A DNA stretch of 64,000 bases. It comes from Haliclona indistincta. Lineage: Eukaryota; Porifera; Demospongiae; Haplosclerida; Chalinidae. The number at the start of each line of letters is the position of its first letter. Position 1 is the stretch's first letter. Location of the stretch: NCBI GenBank assembly GCA_964017065.1, contig OZ024790.1:11267429-11331428 (forward strand), given 5' to 3'. A program made the translations under genes and the position numbers. The notes below the pieces were generated by a model. That model ran no database searches. It was not told the origin of the DNA and saw only the letters and a program-made list of their open reading frames with translations. Below, piece after piece: positions 1 to 10,576 of the stretch.

Positions 1-3000
1 GTGACCGTATCTCTCCAGCAGAGGAGCACACAACACTAAAACAGGATAAGCAAGTCCAACAATCAGGAAGCCACAGGAGACAACTACCAGAGTAAGGTGT
101 TCACTACTGCCATACTCAATGTTTCCATCTACACTCCACACTGTCAATATACTGTCATTGCATGGCAGCTGAGACATGGAAAGAGCATTAGTGACTGTGA
201 GTAGGATTTTAGTGTAGGACATGAGAAACAGTGTAGCTAGTGCTGGGACAGCATGAGATCCACACAACCTGCAAAGCCACACAGAGTAGCGACAGCCCAG
301 AATAATACCTCCCATGAGGAGGAACAGGTAAGCAGGAAAGACAAACTGTAGCCAAGTGTTCCAGTAGCCATCCAGTCCATTAAACAAGCACACTTCAATA
401 CCCAAGTCAAGGTTCAGCCATGAAATAAACTGACTCACCACTGGAATACTAGCATTTGGGAGGAAGAAAGCTTCATTGAGCTTCACCATATTAGCATAGA
501 ACAGTAATCCATTGATAGTTCCGATAGAGACGCTCAAGTTGAGGAACATTAACACAGCCACCAACACTATGCCAGCGATGGCAAACACTGGCAACAGGAA
601 AAGATACCAGTTAGAGCAAGTACCACAGTGGTTGGATCCCAGCATGATACTAAGGTGAGACTGGCATTGTCCACAGAGCATTCCTGTTCTATTGGCCACA
701 CACTGACGATCAGGTGCCATGATGTCAAATGAGACATCGGATTGATTGCAGTAGTCAAAAGGACAATTAGTAGTTCCTGTTATACAATGAGTGTTGTTGA
801 TGTAGCCAAACCAACTGTTGCCTGATCTCATGAAGTTGAAAGGAGTGGCTGACAAATTGCATTGGACATGGCTAGTATCCAAAAATTTCTCACATTGACA
901 TTGTCCTTTAATCTCAGTGAAACCAATTGGACATTCTAAAATGTTCACTCCAATAGACACGCCCCAGTCTTGTAGTCCACCATCTACTCTGATATCAACC
1001 AGTGCTGTTGTTGAGGATGTGTTCTGCAGGAGAATGTGGAGCTGGAAACATTCAGTGGTTTCATTTTGTCCATAATATCGAACTTGTATTCCTTGTTGAG
1101 CAGTGACCTTCACCACCCCAGGACTTGTACCACCATAGTATCCTACTGTTGCTACTGTTGTGTTGATCTCTAGTCCTGGATATGTTTGTATGTGATGGGT
1201 CCTATCAGAGCAGTCTGGTAAGTTAGTGGTGGTGTTACAGAAGCAGACCATGATGGGGTCAGAGGACATGGAAGAGAGTCTGTCAGTGTTACTGAAATGA
1301 ATATGTTTCTTAAGAGGAGTGTCAAAGTACCATGAGGTTTCATTGGGATGTCCTACATGTGGTATATATTCCTGGCCATCATTTGCATCACAGCCCATCA
1401 GTATAGCACCATACATATCACTCCCTCCTTGGACTGCTCTGTTTTCCGAGAAGATCACTGAACTAGAAGCTCCAAAATTAATGGTACAATGTGAATTTGG
1501 CAGTTGTGAATTGAATAGTGGGTTCATCACAAGAATTGCTCCGCCATGTTTTTCAGCAGTGTTGTTGTACAGCAACAACTCACCATTGACTATAATGTAG
1601 ACATTGTTCATGAGTACAATACCAGCTCCCTGTGTGTTTCTGTTGTTCTGTATCACATTACGACCTCTAAAAGCTAATCCTTTGGTGTTCTTCAAAGTAA
1701 CAATTCCAGTCATGTTATTATCAGATATTAAACAGTTCTTAATAATACTGCAACCTTCAAAATATGTGTTCCATGGACATGCTGGAACAATGTCATCATT
1801 TTTATGTACCATGATAACCGACTGATTTCCTGAGTTGTTTGAGAATGTGCAATTATTGATAAAGTATGCTACGCTACTCACAAGTAAAATTGCTGTCACA
1901 CTTTGACTTCTTTCAATAATACAGTTGTCCATTCTCAATGATTGCAAATAAGCAGAAGAACTAATACCTTGAAAATGACCACCAACAAACACGCCACTTC
2001 CAATTTGCTTGGTAAGTCTCATTCTGGTGTTGCTAAAAATGACTCTAGTGCAACAGCCCTTGATACTCACTCCATACAATGACGGTGTTTCTGTGTGTGT
2101 GATAGTTGAGTTCAGTATAGACAATGATGAGTCATGTGAGTTGAAGCTTTGGAAATATATCTCACTAGTTTTATCACCTTCATTTTCCACCAAGTCTGTG
2201 TTCTGAATTGTGATTACTACTCGAGCATTGTCAACATAGAAATACATACCTCCTGTACCTCCTGTATCTTGATAAAAAGCATGTCCATGAAAGAAAAGAC
2301 AGTTGGTTATGGTAAGTGACACATAACCATTACCAGTCATCACTGCACTCAAACCAGCTCCGGTTTGTATATCATAAGACATTTTGTTATATGAGAGCAC
2401 CAGATGACTCAATAGTACTCTTACTGGACCAAATCTAGATTTTGCATGTAAGGATATACCTCCTTTACCACGTAAACTAAATCCACCAGTACTACAATTG
2501 GTCATATTTGAGTGTGATAACTCTAGTGTGTAGCCTGTGTAGCTGTATTGAGTATCATAGACAATGCCTACTCCACCACTATTTGGAATGTAGGGTTCAG
2601 AGGGCTCATAGTTAGACAATACAGAATGATAGTAGGAGCAGTTGGTGATTAGAACATTGTCACAGTTATGGACAAATAGTCCATATCCTGTCATGTGTTG
2701 TATTGAATTCTTGAGAAAGAAAATATTCACAACAGTATCAAAGTACATCACAGCTTTTTTATCTAGTCCTCCACAGTTGACTACTGTAAGACCTTCAACA
2801 GTGATGTTATGAGATGTATCAAAGTAGAACCCTCCTCTCCCTCTGGTGCAGTTGATAATGACAGTAGACTGCATCACAGTCTCCTCAGCTCTTGCTACCG
2901 GCCACTGACCTTGTCCCTTCAGAGCCAGGTTGGTGACATAACTGACATGTACAAGATCCTCTCTGTTTAAGCTGTGTTCTCCTTCCAAGAAGATGATGGT

Positions 3001-3180
3001 GGTGTCAGAGGTGAAGAAGGAGTCATGCTGGGAGATATAGTAGGCGAGGTTGTGGCATATCTGGTGTGGAGGACATGACTGCTCAGCATCATCAGCTGTG
3101 ACATAGTAGACATCAGTGGTTGTGAAAGCAGTGAGAGGTACAGCCAACAACAGCAGCAACACTAGTAGTGCAGCAGCCAT
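1..3180 (-). CDS. BH-A: beta-helix ectodomain multi-pass membrane protein (partial, runs off left edge)
   Basis: The reading frame from the ATG at 3178-3180 is open down to base 1, giving about 1060 codons. The spans I translated contain no stop, and the last codons still match the frame of the intact paralogue at 23874-27710. It begins with a signal peptide (MAAALLVLLLLLAV, then a small polar stretch). An Asn- and Cys-rich ectodomain of about 830 residues follows, with repeated short strands and many N-glycosylation sequons, consistent with a right-handed beta-helix (pectin-lyase-like) fold. A Cys-rich knot (ILCGQCQSHL... CGTC) precedes the membrane helices. Four of the eight helices seen in BH-C lie inside the window; the rest and the cytoplasmic tail are off the edge. 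There are no introns. Ligand and function are unknown. The beta-helix call rests on repeat pattern and composition. Confidence 0.8.
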   Translation of the reverse strand, partial: MAAALLVLLLLLAVPLTAFTTTDVYYVTADDAEQSCPPHQICHNLAYYISQHDSFFTSDTTIIFLEGEHSLNREDLVHVSYVTNLALKGQGQWPVARAEETVMQSTVIINCTRGRGGFYFDTSHNITVEGLTVVNCGGLDKKAVMYFDTVVNIFFLKNSIQHMTGYGLFVHNCDNVLITNCSYYHSVLSNYEPSEPYIPNSGGVGIVYDTQYSYTGYTLELSHSNMTNCSTGGFSLRGKGGISLHAKSRFGPVRVLLSHLVLSYNKMSYDIQTGAGLSAVMTGNGYVSLTITNCLFFHGHAFYQDTGGTGGMYFYVDNARVVITIQNTDLVENEGDKTSEIYFQSFNSHDSSLSILNSTITHTETPSLYGVSIKGCCTRVIFSNTRMRLTKQIGSGVFVGGHFQGISSSAYLQSLRMDNCIIERSQSVTAILLVSSVAYFINNCTFSNNSGNQSVIMVHKNDDIVPACPWNTYFEGCSIIKNCLISDNNMTGIVTLKNTKGLAFRGRNVIQNNRNTQGAGIVLMNNVYIIVNGELLLYNNTAEKHGGAILVMNPLFNSQLPNSHCTINFGASSSVIFSENRAVQGGSDMYGAILMGCDANDGQEYIPHVGHPNETSWYFDTPLKKHIHFSNTDRLSSMSSDPIMVCFCNTTTNLPDCSDRTHHIQTYPGLEINTTVATVGYYGGTSPGVVKVTAQQGIQVRYYGQNETTECFQLHILLQNTSSTTALVDIRVDGGLQDWGVSIGVNILECPIGFTEIKGQCQCEKFLDTSHVQCNLSATPFNFMRSGNSWFGYINNTHCITGTTNCPFDYCNQSDVSFDIMAPDRQCVANRTGMLCGQCQSHLSIMLGSNHCGTCSNWYLFLLPVFAIAGIVLVAVLMFLNLSVSIGTINGLLFYANMVKLNEAFFLPNASIPVVSQFISWLNLDLGIEVCLFNGLDGYWNTWLQFVFPAYLFLLMGGIILGCRYSVWLCRLCGSHAVPALATLFLMSYTKILLTVTNALSMSQLPCNDSILTVWSVDGNIEYGSSEHLTLVVVSCGFLIVGLAYPVLVLCAPLLERYGH

Positions 3181-3234
3181 CAGCTGGTTAGTAGTCCTGT
3201 GCTATCAGAGTGTGGAACGCAGGTTGTCAATTGG

Positions 3235-3270
3235 GTCACAGTGAACACTGAGAAAGGTTTTGCTTTTATA
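3235..3270 (-). promoter_or_regulatory. BH-A core promoter: TATA box and degenerate palindrome
   Basis: On the minus strand a TATAAAA box occupies 3264-3270, about 84 bp upstream of the BH-A ATG. The same box sits 83-84 bp upstream of all four BH start codons. Just downstream, at 3235-3252, is a version of a CTCAGTG-AA-CACTGAG palindrome that is perfect in copies B and C and has one mismatch here. Confidence 0.6.
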
Positions 3271-3507
3271 ATGCTGGATTGCTCTGTGATGCAAGTTAAG
3301 TTGTAGCTTGTTTAAATGCACCATCTGTTGTTGACTGTACAATATCAGTATAGCTACAACTTAACATGTTTTTCACACACAGGGTATGCAGAGCATGTTA
3401 ATGGATTTTGGTCGAGCCGCTCTAATTGAGACCGACACAGAGTGTCTAGTTAGATCTTGTAGCTATTATGCATGGTGGATGCATTAGTGACTAATGCACA
3501 AACTTGT

Positions 3508-3640
3508 CCTGCTCTGTTTTCCGAGAACTAGAAGCTACATAAATTCATGATACAAAGTGAATTGAATAATGTGTGTATCACAAGAATTGCTCCGCCATGT
3601 TTCTCAGCAGTGTTGTTGTACAGCAGCAATTCGCCACTGA
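3508..3640 (-). pseudogene. Decayed BH coding fragment
   Basis: This stretch resembles BH coding DNA around 1430-1600: the same order of words from the CTCTGTTTTCCGAG segment to the run before CAGCAGTGTTGTTGTACAG, with internal deletions and no open frame. Similar relics lie upstream of BH-B (about 22925-23060), BH-C (about 28035-28180) and BH-D (about 40535-40670). The relic therefore predates the duplications. Confidence 0.65.
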
Positions 3641-4753
3641 ATGCTAGCTAGCTAGCAGTATTAGCTAGCTAGCTGGATTAGCTAGCTATAGCTGGATTTA
3701 TTAGCTAGCTAGCTGGATTGCTCTCACAAATGATGTGATGCAAGTTTAAGTTGTAGCTAGTTTAAATGCACCATCTGTTGTTGACTGTAAAATAATCAGA
3801 ATAGCTATAAGTGCAGTACATATTAATGGATTTTGGTTTATAGTAGAACCACTCTAGTCTGGACACACTAATTGAGACCCACACAGAGTGTCTTGTAGCT
3901 ATGCTTTAGTGACTAATGCACAAAACATCTGTTTTGAATCAAATGCAGTGACTGCAATAATATTGGTGTCCTTATTTTAGAGGTGCCCACACGGTGAGGT
4001 TAATCATTGCTGTGGAGGATCAGAACCTGTTTATCAAAACATTATAACTTTGCAAGGACTAATGTTACCATGAAGTAATTTTGATGATTGACTAGCATAC
4101 TTGTTGAGAAAGTGTCACATGCACTGAATGTGGGAGGGAGAAAGAAAGTTATTGAAGGCAAGGTATATGGCTCAGTTTTGGTTTGTAACTGCAGTATGAG
4201 TTAGTACAGCATACCCGTCTAGACGAGTTTTTTTGTTTAGTTCTTTCTTTGTATACATCTCAGTGAAGTACGTAGAGTTTTAATATTATTAATCTGATAC
4301 ATTATTGTTTTAATAGTCATCATTGCATTTACACATGTGCACACTAGCCCCACCCCTTCAATATCACATGCAGATCGATAATCGATAGCGCACTATAATA
4401 TAAATACTTGCACTTAATAGATCAAAAATTATTATCAACATCACGATAATATTTATTCCAGGGAACGTGGCCAGCTTTTGAGACTACTCATTAATAATGC
4501 GAAAATTGATGCTCTTTGCCATGCAGGCATAAGAAATATCCCGCTCTTTGAATGGTTCAAAATCCGTGAAATGTTTTCAACACATTTCTAACTGCTTGAT
4601 CGCTTTTCTATGACTTGCACCAGCATAATCTTTAATTTGATGTGAGTGGTTTGTTAGCAAATGAAGTGAAAAGGAACAATCAGTATGATACACATAAACA
4701 CTTATTATTGGTAATAAACAATAAGACAAATAATACGATAAAGTTAATTCTGC

Positions 4754-7700
4754 TTAGTTGTTCTCAACCAAATCCTCTTCTCTGAAGATGCTGTACTTGT
4801 TCAGCTTACTCAATAGATCATTAAATTCAGGTCTGTCAAAACTGTTCAGCCATTCTCCAATTGCGTTACGAAACGAAGACGAAGCACTTTGTTGCTTGGT
4901 TGATATTTCCTCGATTGTTGCTTGATCAATGTTCAACATTGTAGCAGCTTCCTTCCACTTGCTCATGTTGTAAGTAGCAATATTCTCATAAAGCCACTCC
5001 TCACTCATCTGTTCACTCCACTGGGAAATCACTGCAAACTGGTTACTCCTCACAATAGAATACGGTTCAAAGTACAGCAACTCATCGATATGACATTGAG
5101 AAGCAGCGACATTTGCTTCAGAATAAGTTCTATCAACATGTTGTTCTTCTGGTCTTTTTGCTATTTTTAAAGATTGAAGGATATTCTTGAAGCTATACAT
5201 CTTCACTTGTTGATCACAGAAGTCAGTAGGACGAGGTTGGCAATTTTGTGGATGAAGCACAAGTTCGTCTAGTGACAATCTTGGATATCTCTTCACAACC
5301 TCCTTCACTATCTCAAGAACTGATGTTCTGTGTCTTACAAGATCCATTTTGTTTCTCTCTTCACTTCGACACACCACCAGCAGTGACCGTCTTCCTTCTG
5401 TCAACTCTACAATCGTCTCTACTCCCAGATTAGCCCAATAGATTCCATTTTTCCATGTGCTGCAATTCCTCAAAGTTACCTCTTCGTTGGTCGTGTCAAC
5501 CATGGCACAAAGATCAAATGCAATTCGTAGCAGTAGCACTTGAATAAATCGCGAACCGATAAAGTCTTCGGGAGAATGGCATCGAAATACAAACCCTGAG
5601 TAGCAGTTCATTCTTTCATCCTCCAACCACATATTCTGTGGTGCTTTGATCTGAATGAGATCTGGAAAGAAAAAGTAACGATCGTCCATCTTGCATGTCG
5701 TCTTTGTGAGTGCCTGGAGTATCATTTGGTTGTCAATCTCGTGGCAAAACTCCATGAGAACAAGATAACGAACAATTAATCGCATATTACACCCAGGAAT
5801 AGAGAATAATTTTCGTAATTCTTGATGAGTAACGACACCAGTGACAGTAACAGCCAGCTTTGAGTATAAAGCCTTTGCTCTCTTTTGATAACCATGAATT
5901 CCCTGAAGAATAATGTCTTGGTCAAGGATGATCCAACTTTCACCTGGTGTGGCGTTGTCAGGCAAGTAGAGGATGTAGCCACAATTGCTCAAGTTTGTCA
6001 AGAGCTCTTCCATATTCTCTCTGAAGTCAGTTATAGGAGGACCAACATTGTCAATGCTGCGCTCTATGAAATATTGCTGACAAGCCAGTTTGACTGTGTG
6101 CTTCAAAAAAGCTGCAAATGCATGAGCACGGTGGAGAATGCGCAATGAAGACTTAGCTTCTATGCAATCGTCCCGAAGAATTACGTGAAGTTTCGTCATC
6201 GAGCTCGATGCAGGCATACGGCAGTCAATAGTGAGCCATCGTGTTAAACCAGCATTTTGACATATTTCTTGTAAACAAGCTTCCTTTGAAGACTTGCCTT
6301 GCTGCTGTAGCAGATCACAATGGCTTCCCAGTACCACTATCTTTGGTTCCACATTAGACGAGCAAGTAGCTTGCTTGATGAAACCTCTCCAGTAGGAAAT
6401 TTGATACTTCAGCTCTTCAATCTCTTCTCGCAAGTCAACTACAATAAGAAATATCGGTAGAGAGTGACCAATTTTATCAAGCAGAGCCTCGTGACCAAAG
6501 TAATACTCTTCATGACCAGCAAAATCATAGATTGTCACCTTTCCATAAGCACTGCTTTCATAATTCACAGGAATAACACCAGATGTGTGCATCTCGACTC
6601 CCTTGACAGGAACAAATCTTCCCATGATCCAACGATCTTCCTCTTGCAGAGCTTTCACTAAAGTGCTCTTGCCAGCTTCTGAGGCTCCAACCACGAACAG
6701 ACGCACTGAAGGAAAGATAGCAGACCATGACTGAAGGAAACGGTATTTTCTTGTTTTCGCAAAGAATTCTACAACTTCAAATTGTGCTGTAAGAAATGAT
6801 AGCTTCATCTTGACTGTTGGTGTAGCTCCTGCCTTGATTAGCTCCCAACAGATTGCCTCAGAAGATGCAAAAAGAAGAGGCGTCGTACCAGTAAGATTTT
6901 TTAAATCTGGATTGCAAGATCTGTGTGCACCTAGTGCTTTCACACACTCAATATCCCCTTTAAATGTTGCCAAATGAAGTGGAGTATGTTGTGCAAATCG
7001 CATCGCAACATTTGGGTCACACTTACCAGTCGACAGTAGCCAAGAGATTATCTCATTTTTGCCATGATGCGCTGCCACATGGAGAGGGGATACCTTACCA
7101 AAAAGATTTGGTATTGAGTAACCTTTGGTGTCGACTATGTACTTGACGGTTGAAAGATTGGATGCCGCTGCAAAATGAATGGCTGTTAGTCCATTACTAG
7201 CTGTTTCAGTTGGTGATACATTGTAGTCATCAATAAGGAGTTGACAGCAACTAGTGTGACCATGATAAGCTGCGAAATGAAGACTATTACATCGAAAAAA
7301 TGTGGAGATATCTCATCAGGAGTGAACTTTCCAGAGTTCAAGAGGTATTTTAAGACTGAACGTTGTCCATTGATTGCAGCACTATGGAGCGGGCTAAGTA
7401 AATTTTCCTCTTTCATACTGGCAGACTCTGATTTGAAATCAGGTTGAGAGCAATAGAATTTAGCTACCTCCACATGACCAGCTTCAGCAGCGCAGTGAAG
7501 TGGTGTCCAACTGTTACCTGGTCCTCCCTTGCAGTTGCCTGACACTCTATTTCGTTCCATGTATTCTGACAATAACTTCACCAATTTGACGTTGCCTTGA
7601 GTTGCTGCGAAGTGGATAGGAAGAAAACCTTTTCCGTTTCTGGCAGTCAGGAAATTAGGAGTAAATTGTGCGATGAGGAGCTCTGCAATCGCTTCCTGGT

Positions 7701-8388
7701 TGTTTTGACATGCGCAATGAAGGGCAGTGTTGCCCTTTGCAGACACAATCAGTGCTGGAGAGCATGGCACATTTTCCAATAGACAAGCCGTGATTTCTTG
7801 ATGCCCACCAGCAACAGCAACATGAAGAGGGGTTATACCAGCCTTGTTGCGCTTCTTTACAAGACTTGGTTCTCTTTTAGACAGTTCTTCGATAATCATG
7901 ACCTGATCCCGGGCTGCGGCTATGTGCATGAGTGAGTCTCCAGAGCTCGTATCAACAATATGATTGGAAACCACTCCTAGGTCCAAAAGACATGTCAACC
8001 CCTCCAGCTTACCTCGGTAAGCAGCAAGGAACGCGGCATACGAGAATTGATTTCGTGTCAGTTTGCCGCCAGTGTTCTTCACCCTTTGCAAGACGTACTT
8101 GATTATTTCTCTCTGATCCTCTGCTGCGGATACTTGGATCAGTCTTTGCAACTGCTCATCTGAAACAGTGGTCGATTGAATAAGCATTTGTACCACGGCT
8201 CCTTTGTCTCCTCTCCTACAGGCATTGCTGAGGTCGTCATTGTAGGACTCGTGAGCGGAATAGTGAGTGGATCGGTGAGGCCAGTCGAACGTATTTCGCA
8301 CGTAAGAATACCGATCTTTACCGGTGCCTTTTAGACTCAGATTGATGTCTAGACCCGTCTCCATTGCACGGTTTCCGAGGCTCTGCAT
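4754..8388 (-). pseudogene. ROCO-1: ankyrin-Roc-COR-Death protein gene with one frameshift
   Basis: The frame opens at the ATG at 8388; in-frame TAG upstream supports this start. It encodes an N-terminal region and ankyrin repeats, then shifts near 7293-7300 and ends at 7186. Compared with ROCO-3, one base is missing in an A-rich run. The next frame continues the homology to the stop at 4754: the last ankyrin repeats, a Roc GTPase with P-loop GASEAGKST (about 6690) and switch II DFAGHEEYY, the GSHCDLL guanine-specificity motif, a COR region, and a C-terminal Death domain (WKEAATMLNID core). Domain order matches the back half of DAPK1 without the kinase. The single lesion could be a real inactivating change, a polymorphism or an assembly error. 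PIGW-1 ends only 136 bp upstream. Confidence 0.8.
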
Positions 8389-8524
8389 AATTGCTGTAAC
8401 CAGAAGCTAGCGCGCGATTTACACCAACAAGCTAGGCCACTGCAGTACAGCCCTAATCCTCCCACGACCGCCAAATTTTGAGGGGCGTATTATTCATTGT
8501 TATTGTTATTATAGCATTGAAATT

Positions 8525-10576
8525 TTATATCAGTTTTAATCTGTAACTGTGTAAAAGTGTCACTACTAGTGCTAGAGTGATCATGTACAGTGAGAGGATG
8601 ATGAAGGCAGGAAATGAGCTGGTGTTGAGAGTGTCGACTGTGAAGTTGACACAGCCAGTGAGTATGTTAGCTAGAATGAAGAAAACAAACTGATTATAAT
8701 CAATAGCTGAGATTATGCAAAAATGAGAAGGACGTCTGTCATCAGGTGGAGTAGTAGCAGTGTGGTACAGTGGAGAGGGAGGGAGAGTGTGGGAGACACT
8801 GCAGAGCAGCATGACTGTGAGGTCGATTAGAAAATTCACAACGAGAACAAAATTAAAGAACGAGACCTGAAGAAAAAAGGAACTCACATGATCGGTGCTA
8901 TGTGAGCACATGGTACATAAGCTTTTTAACACAATATCTAGGCAAGTGACTCACAATCCATAGGCAGTAGGTCAAGTTGGCGAATCGTCGTGATGTACTC
9001 TCAACTGCTTTGTCACTCCACAGCATAGCAGGGATGAGCAAAACACACACGACTGCTACCACAGTAGTTACCTTCATGATATCCACAACCCTACCACCAT
9101 TTCTAATAGGAAAATATTCAGAAGCTGAACGAGTGATTTTTGCATGCAGTAACCTTTTAGCATTAAAGAATTGCTTTCCTATCTCCACGCCAGCAAAGAA
9201 CATTGCTAAATGACCAAGGCATGATATGATGCCTTCTCTATTAGCGCTAAGTAGACCGTCCCTGCTGTAGTCACCTGCAGGACCATATATGATGAAGTCA
9301 CGTAGACCAGCCCTGGAGAGAAGCAACTGATACCCAGCCGCTATCACAATGGCCGCCAGACCATGAGGAAGGACAGGTAGGAGAGATATAGGCGGCTGCA
9401 ACACGGTGGCAAGCAACTGCACAGAGAAAGGCAAACAAACACAGCAACCATTAAACTAGCTCCCATAAACACAGCTTAGTACATAATGTATTCTATAGGC
9501 TTCAGAGGCAACACATACATACAGTGACTTTATTACTTCTTTCAAGCGAGAAGTGTCAACTGTATAGCGTAAACTGTGTTCAAGGATAGATGGTTCGTAA
9601 TTTGGCTTCAAAATAAGGCACTTTATGCTTGTTGTAAGACGTAATAAACTGCTGTAACTAGGTAGACAATAATTGGTACATTGTACTGGTATGCTACTTA
9701 TAGTGCTTCATGCTCAACCTACTCTTACTACTGCAATAGTAAAGAAGAAATTCCAATGCACGCCGTACTCTGTGATGTGCTCTTGATAATCTGCAGCTTT
9801 GACTGACAGGAGTCTGAGCAAACCAACCAGTAGGAACGGCCATGTCTTCCATGCAGTGGACCAGACTGACCGCACATACCCAGTAACTGTCGGGAAAGCT
9901 GCGTGCTTGTCTGGATATCTCGCTTCTTTAGAGACCATTCCATGACACACAATGAAACAGCCGATACCAACGTCCATCAGACCAGTGCCGTATGTCTCTA
10001 CTTTTGCTAAGCGTCGTGGGAATATGTGAAAATCGACGGCAAGGATTGCTATCACAGTGAAAATATTAGTCCAGACTCGTGGTTCTCTTATGCAAGCCAA
10101 CGATGAAGAATAGGGCTGAGACAAAAACTGAAAGAAAGTGCGTCTAGTTTGACCTGAGTGCTTGAGGATTGAACTGAGTAGAGGGATGAGAAGAGCTGTG
10201 AATAGAATTAACCAAACAATGAAGAATTGTGTCAGATAGTCGGCAAGAACAGTCAGGGCAAGAATTGACGGCAAGAGAACAGTTGAGAAGTCCCACAAAA
10301 ATGCGAACCTGAGTAAAACACAGCCATTAATAGCAAGAGTATTGCTTATTCTTGATAATAGTAGACTTGTAGCTACTTTTAGTATACAATATTGTATTTT
10401 ATGATCTTCTCTTACACAAGAGATTTTCTGTGCAAATGCTGTATCGTTGAACTGCTCAAGATCCCCATGTGTCGTACTAGTAGCCATACTACCGACGCAC
10501 ACACCATAGCATACACCTCTGCGAACGTCGTTCCGCTCAAATCACGCACAAACGACTCCTTGGCGCTCTTCTCCAT
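8525..10576 (-). CDS. PIGW: PIGW copy 1: GPI inositol acyltransferase (GWT1 family)
   Basis: Five exons are deduced from frame and GT-AG sites: 10576-10416, 10308-9729, 9416-9154, 9102-8955 and 8866-8525. Phases join cleanly to a 497-residue protein; human PIGW is about 500. PIGW acylates the inositol ring of GlcN-PI in the ER during GPI-anchor synthesis. Recognisable family segments are the N-terminal KESFVRDLSGTTFAE, ETYGTGLMDVGIG, EYGVHWNFFFTIAV, NREGIISCLGHLAMF, TSRRFANLTYCLW and ILANILTGCVNFTVDTLNT, spread over many hydrophobic helices. The start lies in a different frame from the longest ORF; the match to the family N-terminus decides it. A 6.5-kb foldback element begins 5 bp upstream of the ATG and separates this gene from its ancestral promoter, so expression is uncertain. 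Confidence 0.9.

Larger units (their letters stand above)
3181..4753. other. Intergenic spacer between BH-A and ROCO-1
   Basis: No gene is seen. The spacer is homologous to 22357-23873, 27711-29190 and the two parts of 40174-43854. It holds the BH promoter, a decayed BH coding relic (3508-3640), a short GCTA-type tandem repeat (about 3642-3720), and a roughly 65-bp element (about 4158-4220) that recurs six times in the window. Confidence 0.7.

Noticed and set aside
9714..10502. 262-residue ORF beginning MCVGSMATSTTHGD as PIGW start
   Set aside because: Its first part reads the wrong frame of exon 1 and an intron. The frame from ATG 10576 matches the PIGW N-terminus and splices in phase.
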